Part shown: piece after piece, positions 15,366 through 21,129 of the stretch
Position numbering within the stretch: the first letter of the stretch is position 1
Layout of the letters: every line of letters begins with the position of its first letter
Assembly (NCBI GenBank): GCA_964514385.1
Contig: CAZEQJ010000048.1
Location: forward strand, 1 to 21,129
Direction of reading: 5' to 3'
Source: CAZEQJ01 sp964514385
GTDB taxonomy: Bacteria; Bacteroidota; Bacteroidia; Cytophagales; Cyclobacteriaceae
DNA length: 21,129 nucleotides
Position numbers and translations under genes: made by a program
The notes under the pieces: model-generated
What the model was told of the DNA's origin: nothing
Seen by the model: only the letters and a program-made list of their open reading frames with translations
The model's database searches: none

Positions 15366-16676
15366 CTAATGCTTATATGATACCTCAAATGTGATAATTC
15401 GTGAGGTACCAGCAGCTATTTTGACCTTATCACTTAACCGAAGTCCCGACAGCCAGATGCATTCACCATCGGCATCTTCCAGCACTACATGCTTATATTT
15501 ATCAGGCTGGCGTATCTTACTGTCGATCAGTATATCGCTTATTTTTTTAGTGCCTTTCATGCCGAGGGGTTGCATAGTATCACCGGGTTTGGCTGTACGA
15601 AGTATGAGTGGCCACTTTACTGCACTGTCATCCATCAACGCCTTCCACGGGTCAGATGGAAATTGCCGCTCTGTGGTTTGCCCGACTATCAAATGACCTC
15701 CAGGAAAATCAAGTGCGCCCGCTTCCAATACAGATCTGTTAATTTCAATCTCAAATGTATTCCCCAAGCCAACCGGCACAATGACCCATTGGTCTGCATA
15801 AATATGAACTTGATAAGACTGACTATACACCTTGCTTCCAGGTGAAGCTTTTAAAACATCATCGACCTGCGTTGCATTGAATCCTAACCCTGATAATAAA
15901 GCATGTGCCAGAAAAGGCTCGTTTTTGAGTTTGATGATCCCGCTCGGATTGATTACGGTCTTGTTCTCTTCTGTTGTTGAAATAGCATGAAGCTCTTCTT
16001 GAATTTTATGATTTAACCATTCTCTTTCCATTTTCCACCGATAGGCTGCCTTATCGAGTGATGGATTTATTTCTCTGAGCCGGGGAATCACATGGTGCCG
16101 GATATAATTGCGCTGATAATAATCCTCCTCATTGGAGCTATCCTCTCTCCAGGAAATGTGATGCTGCTCAGCAAATGCCAGGATTTGCTGCCGATGAAAA
16201 GTTAGCAGCGGCCGAACGATATAATCGTTGTTTTCCGGGATAAGTCGTGCATATCCCGTCCGAGTAAGCGTTAGCAACAGATTTTCAATATCATCATCAG
16301 CATGATGGGCCGTGCAAACCAGTTGATAACCAAACTCCTCTATCAACGCCTCAAACCATTGATATCGGAGCTCCCGTGCAGCCATCTGCAAGGAAAGATG
16401 ATGCTTTCGGGCATGATGGGCTGTTTCAAAGCGGCTGGTGTGGAACATAATCCCATGCTTTTCACAATATGTACGCACCATCTGCTCATCCAAATCTGCC
16501 TCTCTGCCTCTTAGTTGAAAGTTGGCATGGGCTACTGCAATATGGTAGGCACTCCAGCGTTGAAAAAGTGTGAGCATTACCATCGAATCAACACCACCAC
16601 TCACGGCAAGGAGTAATTTTGAACCTTTAGGGATGATATTGTTTCTTGTAATATATCTTTGGAATTCAATCTCCAT
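15366..16676 (-). CDS. tilS: tRNA(Ile)-lysidine synthetase
   Basis: Modifies C34 of tRNA-Ile(CAU) to lysidine with ATP and lysine, switching the codon from AUG to AUA and the aminoacylation from Met to Ile; essential in most bacteria. At 436 residues it has the full-length architecture. The N-terminal PP-loop ATPase has SGGVDSM at 26-32; HANFQLRGREAD and CTAHHADDDIENLLL follow, with the usual catalytic Asp/His positions. A middle helical domain leads to a C-terminal TilS-specific domain (LRTAKPGDTMQPLGMKGTKKISDILID). It is intact with no frameshift. It is divergent from the ostA-like gene with only 13 bp between start codons. A TATCTTTA sits 4 nt before the ATG. Confidence 0.96.
   Translation of the reverse strand: MEIEFQRYITRNNIIPKGSKLLLAVSGGVDSMVMLTLFQRWSAYHIAVAHANFQLRGREADLDEQMVRTYCEKHGIMFHTSRFETAHHARKHHLSLQMAARELRYQWFEALIEEFGYQLVCTAHHADDDIENLLLTLTRTGYARLIPENNDYIVRPLLTFHRQQILAFAEQHHISWREDSSNEEDYYQRNYIRHHVIPRLREINPSLDKAAYRWKMEREWLNHKIQEELHAISTTEENKTVINPSGIIKLKNEPFLAHALLSGLGFNATQVDDVLKASPGSKVYSQSYQVHIYADQWVIVPVGLGNTFEIEINRSVLEAGALDFPGGHLIVGQTTERQFPSDPWKALMDDSAVKWPLILRTAKPGDTMQPLGMKGTKKISDILIDSKIRQPDKYKHVVLEDADGECIWLSGLRLSDKVKIAAGTSRIITFEVSYKH
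16654..16661 (+). promoter_or_regulatory. -7 element TATCTTTG of the ostA-like gene, lying inside tilS
   Basis: Exact TAnnTTTG match within the first codons of tilS, 28 nt before the ostA-like ATG at 16690. No clear -33 TTTG is present at 19-21 bp. Confidence 0.5.
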
Positions 16677-16680
16677 GACA

Positions 16681-16688
16681 TAAAGATA
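16681..16688 (-). promoter_or_regulatory. Putative -7 element TATCTTTA of tilS
   Basis: TATCTTTA on the minus strand, 4 nt before the tilS ATG (16676), with the last base off consensus. It occupies most of the 13-bp gap between the divergent starts. The resulting tilS mRNA would be leaderless. Confidence 0.35.
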
Positions 16689-16689
16689 A

Positions 16690-18270
16690 ATGGATATTTA
16701 CAGGATTTTTATTTTCATGTGCTTTATGCTGATCTGGAATGTCTCCTACAGCCAGAATGTAGAATACGGGACTTCGAGAAAAACCGGTTCATTTGAGCTA
16801 AAGGGCCGCGGTGAGGATCAGGTAATCATACTGAAGGACAGCGTATGGTATTATATAAAAGACCGTGATCTTCGTATCTGGGGTGACTCCAGCTATTATT
16901 TCAACAACCGCAAAATCAACCGTCTGGAAGTATATGGCAAAGTGCGGGTGAATGCTCCGGATACCATTGTGATAACTGCCAGAAAACTTGTGTACCTGGT
17001 GAATGAACGAAAGGCCTTTTTCCAGGAAAATGTCAGGTATACAGATCCCGATTTATCCCTTATCACAGATAGCCTCAGTTATGACCTGCTCATCAACAAT
17101 GCTGCATACTACGAGGGAGGGCGTCTGGAGGACGACTCGGTGACACTTACCTCAGAGTACGCCCTTTACAAGGGCCTTATCCGTGAAACAGAATTTCGCC
17201 ATGATGTGGTGTTGGTAAGTCCGGAATATACGCTTTACTCTGACAACCTGATATATGATAGTTACACCAAAATAGCAAGGACCTCTACTCCTACCCGCGT
17301 TGTCACAGATGATTATGAAACTGTCGCTGAAAAAGGACTTACCTACAACACGGTAAATGAAAATACCAATCTCAGAAGGGCTGAAGTACGAACCGACAGA
17401 TATATTATTGAAGGTGATCTCCTGGATCAGGATCGAAACAATGGCATTTACAAGGCAAAAGGTAATGTAATCATGACTTCAACAGAAAATGAAGTCATCA
17501 TCACCGGTGAAAAAGCTGACTATTTTCAAAAACAGGGCATGACCATTATCACCGGTCTTCCGGTGTTAAAAAAAGCCATTAGTGAGGGCGATACGATGTA
17601 TATGCGTGCTGACACCATGATCAGCTTTGAATCTGATAGTGCGGCAAACGACTATCTTCTTGCATACCGGCAGGTAAGGCTTTTTAAATCCGATATGCAG
17701 GGAAAAGCAGATTCGGCAATTTACAGGATCAATGACAGCACACTTACATTTTACCATGATCCAGTGATGTGGACGACTGACACGCAGCTCACAGGAGATT
17801 CCATTTATGCAGAAATAGCCGAAGAAACCATCAAAAGCCTGACGACATTCAATAATGCATTTGTAATAACCAGTGATACACTCAACAACCACAATCAGGT
17901 GAAAGGCCGGGAGGTAAAATGCTATTTCGACAGCGCCTACATTACGAAAGTGGAAGTAATTGGCAATGCTCAAAGCCTTTATTATGTGATGGAAACAGAT
18001 AGTATTTTTATGGGTATCAACAGCTCAACATCCGGCACCATGCTTATCCGAATGCGGGACAATGCTGTTCGCAATATTTCATTCTACCAGTCGCCGGACT
18101 CACGTGTGCAGCCCCCTCATGAGATCCGGGAAGAAGACAAACGACTGGAAGGATACCAATGGCGGGAAGAAGAGAAACCTGACAAGGATGATGTCGTTTA
18201 TTTTGGAAGAGAAAAAACAACCTTAATCAAAAGCCCGAGAAAATTGGAGGGTATCATAATAAATGATTGA
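16690..18270 (+). CDS. OstA-like protein (LptA/OstA fold, LPS transport)
   Basis: A 526-residue exported protein with a signal peptide ending near SYSQ at 19-22. The mature part is a long run of beta strands with LptA/OstA-type repeats: the pattern of short strand, D/N turn, then A-hydrophobic strand recurs (for example ITARKLVYLVNERKAFFQENVRY, LYSDNLIYDSYTKIART, ITGEKADYFQKQGMTIITG). Known: LptA and the N-terminus of LptD form a beta-jellyroll bridge that carries lipopolysaccharide across the periplasm. In Bacteroidota such longer OstA-like proteins are the usual equivalent. It has no C-terminal outer-membrane barrel, so it is not full LptD. The final 60 residues are charged and possibly disordered. 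It leads a run of envelope genes (bamD follows), and bamD has its own promoter. Confidence 0.85.
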   Translation: MDIYRIFIFMCFMLIWNVSYSQNVEYGTSRKTGSFELKGRGEDQVIILKDSVWYYIKDRDLRIWGDSSYYFNNRKINRLEVYGKVRVNAPDTIVITARKLVYLVNERKAFFQENVRYTDPDLSLITDSLSYDLLINNAAYYEGGRLEDDSVTLTSEYALYKGLIRETEFRHDVVLVSPEYTLYSDNLIYDSYTKIARTSTPTRVVTDDYETVAEKGLTYNTVNENTNLRRAEVRTDRYIIEGDLLDQDRNNGIYKAKGNVIMTSTENEVIITGEKADYFQKQGMTIITGLPVLKKAISEGDTMYMRADTMISFESDSAANDYLLAYRQVRLFKSDMQGKADSAIYRINDSTLTFYHDPVMWTTDTQLTGDSIYAEIAEETIKSLTTFNNAFVITSDTLNNHNQVKGREVKCYFDSAYITKVEVIGNAQSLYYVMETDSIFMGINSSTSGTMLIRMRDNAVRNISFYQSPDSRVQPPHEIREEDKRLEGYQWREEEKPDKDDVVYFGREKTTLIKSPRKLEGIIIND

Positions 18271-18297
18271 AAGTGAGTAATTTAAACACTATCTTTG
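18267..18297 (+). promoter_or_regulatory. bamD promoter, TTG-N20-TATCTTTG
   Basis: TTG (18267-18269), a 20-bp spacer and TATCTTTG (18290-18297) followed by CGCCCCA and the bamD ATG at 18305. The -7 element ends 7 nt before the ATG, so transcription would begin about at the start codon. The -33 TTG overlaps the end of the ostA-like gene. Confidence 0.65.
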
Positions 18298-18304
18298 CGC
18301 CCCA

Positions 18305-19123
18305 ATGAAAAATACCAGTATCTTTTTCGTAATTGTCACTTTGATGATCGGCCTGGCCGGATGTTCGGATTTTCGGAATGTTCAGAAAAACGGGACATTA
18401 GCTGAAAAACTCGAAGCAGCCATACGCTACTACGAAGAGGAGCAGGATTATTACAAGGCCGCACTTCTTTTCGAAGAAGTAATACCTGTTATTCGGGGTA
18501 GCAACGAATCGGAGCAGGCAGAATTTTACTATGCCTACACACAGTATCACCTTGGCAACTACCTTCTCAGCGCTGAATATTTCAATAATTTTTATGAGGT
18601 CTACAACAGAAGTGAATACGCCGAGGAAGCTTTCTTCATGTATGCTTATTCAGAATACATGAGTTCACCGGAGTGGGAGCTGGATCAGACAAGCACACGG
18701 CAGGCTATCATTGCCATGCAAAACTTTATCAATCGTTTTCCCGGCAGCAAGCATCGGGAGGAGGCCTCTATGGTAATAGATGAGATGCAGGGAAAGCTTG
18801 AAAAGAAAGCATATATGTCGGCCCGGCAATACTATGAGATTTACGAATTTTACGGATCAATTAAGGCTGCCATTGTCGCATTCGATAATTTCCGGAAGGA
18901 TTATCCTGACAGTGACTACGATGAAGAAGCGTTTTATTTAATGCTGGAAGCTCAGTACACGTATGCAGCGCAAAGTATACCCGCAAAGCAAACAGAGCGT
19001 TACCGTGAGTTCATTGACATGTACGAAGAATTTATAAATTTTTATCCGCAGAGTGATTACATCAAAAAGCTTGGAAGGATGTATCAGGATACAATAGACG
19101 AATTAGAAAATTTAAACAGTTAA
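18305..19123 (+). CDS. bamD: Outer-membrane protein assembly factor BamD (lipoprotein)
   Basis: Essential lipoprotein partner of BamA that helps fold beta-barrels into the outer membrane, acting in the periplasm and anchored to the outer membrane by its acylated cysteine. The 272 residues begin with a lipoprotein signal peptide and lipobox LAGC (17-20, Cys20). The rest is TPR-like: helices at about 33-60, 68-90, 98-122, 130-160 and 175-255 with repeated YY...A...F patterns and FP/YP turns (FINRFPGS, NFRKDYPDSDY, FINFYPQSDY), the usual BamD fingerprint. It precedes rpoZ by 2 nt and is followed by coaBC; this order is common in Bacteroidota. Co-transcription with rpoZ and coaBC is likely. Confidence 0.93.
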   Translation: MKNTSIFFVIVTLMIGLAGCSDFRNVQKNGTLAEKLEAAIRYYEEEQDYYKAALLFEEVIPVIRGSNESEQAEFYYAYTQYHLGNYLLSAEYFNNFYEVYNRSEYAEEAFFMYAYSEYMSSPEWELDQTSTRQAIIAMQNFINRFPGSKHREEASMVIDEMQGKLEKKAYMSARQYYEIYEFYGSIKAAIVAFDNFRKDYPDSDYDEEAFYLMLEAQYTYAAQSIPAKQTERYREFIDMYEEFINFYPQSDYIKKLGRMYQDTIDELENLNS

Positions 19124-19125
19124 CT

Positions 19126-19434
19126 ATGGCAGAAGCTTCATTAATCACACGCAACCTTGCTGACATCGCAGAACCTACGGGAAATATTTACGAATCACTT
19201 GCCGTGATAGCTAAGCGGGCAAAGCAGATTTCTACCTCTACTAAAGAGGAGCTAAGTTCAAAACTTGCTGAATTTGCCTCTTCAGTTGACAACCTGGAAG
19301 AGATCTTTGAAAATCGTGAGCAAATTGAAATATCACGTTTTTATGAAAGGATGCCAAAGCCAACGACACAGGCAACAGAGGAGTTTCTTGAAGAAAAAAT
19401 AATGTTTCGATACCCTGATCCGGAGGATCTTTAA
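19126..19434 (+). CDS. rpoZ: RNA polymerase omega subunit, Bacteroidota type
   Basis: A 102-residue protein with the motif set of the Bacteroidota omega/Rpb6-like subunit: ITRNLADI, GNIYESLAVIAKRAKQIS (20-37), ELSSKLAEFASSVDNLEEI, and NREQIEISRFYERMPKPT. Omega wraps the C-terminus of beta-prime and stabilises RNA polymerase. Canonical E. coli omega is shorter and only distantly alike, so the identification rests on the phylum-specific sequence pattern and on its place between bamD and coaBC. It starts 2 nt after the bamD stop and ends 11 nt before coaBC; no separate promoter or terminator is seen. Confidence 0.9.
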   Translation: MAEASLITRNLADIAEPTGNIYESLAVIAKRAKQISTSTKEELSSKLAEFASSVDNLEEIFENREQIEISRFYERMPKPTTQATEEFLEEKIMFRYPDPEDL

Positions 19435-19445
19435 GGTACTGGTGT

Positions 19446-20645
19446 ATGCTATCGGGTAAAAAAATAATACTTGGTATTACCGGTAGTATTGCCGCTTACA
19501 AATCCATATTTCTGCTCCGGCTGCTCCGTCAGGCGGGAGCAGAAGTAAAAGTGATATTAACCCATGGTGCCAGGGATTTTGTAACTCCCCTTACCCTGAG
19601 CACTCTTTCTGAACAACCTGTACTTACAGAGTCATTTGACAAGGTTTCAGGTGAATGGTATAATCATGTCGAATTAGGTGTATGGGCCGACGCAATCGTA
19701 ATTGCCCCTGCTTCTGCAAATACACTTGCGAAAATGGCCAATGGTATAAGCGATAACTTACTGCTGAACACCTACTTATCAGCACGATGTCAGGTTTTTG
19801 CAGCTCCAGCCATGGATCTGGATATGTTTAGTCACCCAACCACAGTAAGTAATATCGCCAGGATAGAGCAGCACGGAGTGAAAATCATTGACGCTACAGC
19901 TGGAGCACTTGCCAGCGGTCTTGAGGGGAAAGGAAGGATGGAAGAGCCTGAAGAAATACTCAGGGTATTGAACGACTTTTTTGCCGAAAACGAAGCTTTA
20001 AAAGGTAAAAAAATAATGATTACTGCCGGCCCTACTTATGAAGCTATTGATCCGGTACGCTTTATCGGAAATCACTCTTCCGGGAAAATGGGGATTGCCC
20101 TGGCCAGCGAAGCCGCACGAATGGGAGCCCAAGTGACACTGGTGATAGGGCCAACGCATGAGCCGGTTCCGGACAACATACTGGTCGAAAGGATTACCAC
20201 CGCCCGCGAAATGCTCGAAAAATGCGAGTATTATCACCAGCATATGGACGTAGTTATATTTTCAGCAGCTGTTGCCGACTATCGACCCGCCAATCCAAGT
20301 GATCAGAAGATCAAGAAAAAGGAGGAAAGCATGTCCGTTTCTCTTACCAGAAACCCGGATATAGCAGCTACCTTAGGTCAACGAAAAAGAAAACTGCAGC
20401 TCCATATCGGCTTTGCCCTTGAAACAGAAAAGGGTAAAGAGCATGCAGTTTCCAAACTACACAAGAAAAACCTGGATATGATCGTTTTGAATGTATTGGG
20501 TGAGGATGGCGCCGGCTTTGGCTATGATACAAACAAAATAACCATCCTGAAAAAAGACGGGGTTGAGATTCCATTCCAGCTTACCTCCAAAAAGACAGCA
20601 GCTAAAAATATTATGGATGAAGTGGTTAAACTTATTATTGATTAG
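19446..20645 (+). CDS. coaBC: Bifunctional phosphopantothenoylcysteine decarboxylase / phosphopantothenate-cysteine ligase
   Basis: Performs two coenzyme A biosynthesis steps: CoaB joins cysteine to 4'-phosphopantothenate using CTP, and CoaC (FMN) decarboxylates the product. It has 399 residues. CoaC spans 1-180: ITGSIAAYK near 11-19, catalytic H74 in NHVEL, PAMDLDM at 121-127 and SGLEGKGRMEEP at 157-168. CoaB runs from about 187: TAGPTYEAIDPVRFIGNHSSGKMG, AAVADYRP, then a KIKKK lysine cluster near 288-292. In E. coli CoaC the corresponding segments are PAMN and a Cys-Gly; here the asparagine is D124 and the cysteine is S157. These look like lineage variants in an otherwise conserved protein, not signs of decay. 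The 3' end overlaps porD by 29 nt. Confidence 0.93.
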   Translation: MLSGKKIILGITGSIAAYKSIFLLRLLRQAGAEVKVILTHGARDFVTPLTLSTLSEQPVLTESFDKVSGEWYNHVELGVWADAIVIAPASANTLAKMANGISDNLLLNTYLSARCQVFAAPAMDLDMFSHPTTVSNIARIEQHGVKIIDATAGALASGLEGKGRMEEPEEILRVLNDFFAENEALKGKKIMITAGPTYEAIDPVRFIGNHSSGKMGIALASEAARMGAQVTLVIGPTHEPVPDNILVERITTAREMLEKCEYYHQHMDVVIFSAAVADYRPANPSDQKIKKKEESMSVSLTRNPDIAATLGQRKRKLQLHIGFALETEKGKEHAVSKLHKKNLDMIVLNVLGEDGAGFGYDTNKITILKKDGVEIPFQLTSKKTAAKNIMDEVVKLIID

Positions 20646-21129
20646 CACTACAATCGTTGTTTTTTCAGCTTACGGACAGGAACTCAACTGTGAAGTGATT
20701 GTAAATTCAGAGCGGGTAGCAGTACAGGACCAGCGTATTATCGAAGATATGCAAAACCAGTTTACCCAGTTCATGAATGACCGCAAATGGACTGAAATCA
20801 ACTTTGAACAACGGGAAAAAATAAACTGCCGACTCGCAATAAACCTGAATGAGGTGTCAAACCCGGCAGCAGGCACCTATTCAGCCACTGTTCAAATACA
20901 ATCTTCGCGGCCGGTATACAATTCTTCCTATGAAACGCTCCTGCTCAACTTTGCCGACCGGGACTGGAGTTTTGCCTATCAGCAATCGCAGCCGATCGAG
21001 TATAGTCCAAATATTTTCAGCAATAATATCACCTCGTTACTGTCATTCTACGCTTATGTAATCATAGGACTGGACTTTGACTCCTTTAGTGAAAGAGGCG
21101 GCGAACAATTCCTGCAGGAAGCACGTGAT
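20617..21129 (+). CDS. porD: T9SS protein PorD (DUF4835), partial
   Basis: Only the first 171 residues are in the window; the frame is open to the edge. The ATG at 20617 is in a different frame from coaBC and overlaps its end by 29 nt. This start gives a classical signal peptide (basic K2, a hydrophobic run, cleavage near SAYGQ at about 21). The mature part begins with QELNCEVIVN and continues with FMNDRKWTEINF, EKINCRLAINL, the IQSSRPVYNSSY motif, and FYAYVIIGLDFDSFSERGG, the known DUF4835 pattern. Two cysteines (in LNCEV and INCRL) are conserved and could form a disulfide. Known: PorD is needed for T9SS function and gliding. Its position after coaBC is the common Bacteroidota order. Confidence 0.92.
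   Translation, partial: MKWLNLLLISTTIVVFSAYGQELNCEVIVNSERVAVQDQRIIEDMQNQFTQFMNDRKWTEINFEQREKINCRLAINLNEVSNPAAGTYSATVQIQSSRPVYNSSYETLLLNFADRDWSFAYQQSQPIEYSPNIFSNNITSLLSFYAYVIIGLDFDSFSERGGEQFLQEARD

Noticed and set aside
17566..17973. A 135-codon minus-strand frame inside the ostA-like gene
   Set aside because: It mirrors coding sequence on the opposite strand; no domain, and the forward gene is supported by its signal peptide and repeats.
1..21129. CRISPR arrays, IS elements, tRNA/rRNA genes, phage or integration sites
   Set aside because: No regularly spaced repeats, no transposase or integrase reading frames, no tRNA cloverleaf and no terminal inverted repeats were seen on reading both strands.

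Overview
The window looks like a chromosomal segment of a marine-type Bacteroidota bacterium, most likely of the Cytophagales/Cytophagia lineage. Three things point there: type IX secretion (T9SS) genes (a PorV-type barrel, a PorU-type C25 peptidase with its own sorting tail, and PorD/DUF4835); the gene order ostA-like / bamD / rpoZ / coaBC / porD; and promoters of the Bacteroidota form (TTTG or TTG, about 19-21 bp, then TAnnTTTG) instead of Shine-Dalgarno-led starts. There are no transposases, tRNAs, rRNAs, CRISPR arrays or phage genes. Codon usage and base composition look even by eye.

Layout. 1-1197 (-): partial FAD/NAD(P)-dependent oxidoreductase of the lipoamide dehydrogenase/SthA family that lacks both redox cysteines. 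1290-1709 (+): stand-alone PAS-domain protein. 1706-2605 (-): MerR-type regulator with a B12-binding-like sensor domain lacking the cobalamin-ligating histidine. 2754-4136 (+): fusion of a DEDDh exonuclease with a UvrC-like GIY-YIG nuclease and a four-cysteine cluster motif. 4242-4940 (+): soluble histidine kinase without a sensor domain. 4937-9766 and 9763-10809 (-): a two-gene porV2-porU2 operon. 10933-11295 and 11292-13724 (+): a padR-pspC/DUF2807 operon divergent from it. A bidirectional terminator follows, then mdh (13793-14719, -), a four-helix membrane protein (14851-15273, -) and tilS (15366-16676, -). Only 13 bp away, the envelope/housekeeping run begins: ostA-like (16690), bamD (18305), rpoZ (19126), coaBC (19446) and the start of porD (20617 to the window end).

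How the genes fit together. Much of the window concerns the cell envelope: LPS transport (OstA-like), outer-membrane protein assembly (BamD), T9SS export and anchoring (PorV2, PorU2, PorD), and an inner-membrane PspC protein under a PadR repressor. The divergent porV2-porU2 / padR-pspC intergenic region carries three ATAGTAC boxes. One overlaps the porV2 promoter and two flank the padR -33 element, so PadR may link a membrane-stress protein to a T9SS sortase module. This is a hypothesis.

I see no clearly unprecedented multi-gene system. The most unusual items are the cysteine-less lipoamide-dehydrogenase relative, the probable ILEI/FAM3-like domain inside PorU2, the MerR regulator with a lost B12 ligand, and the shared PadR-type operator region.
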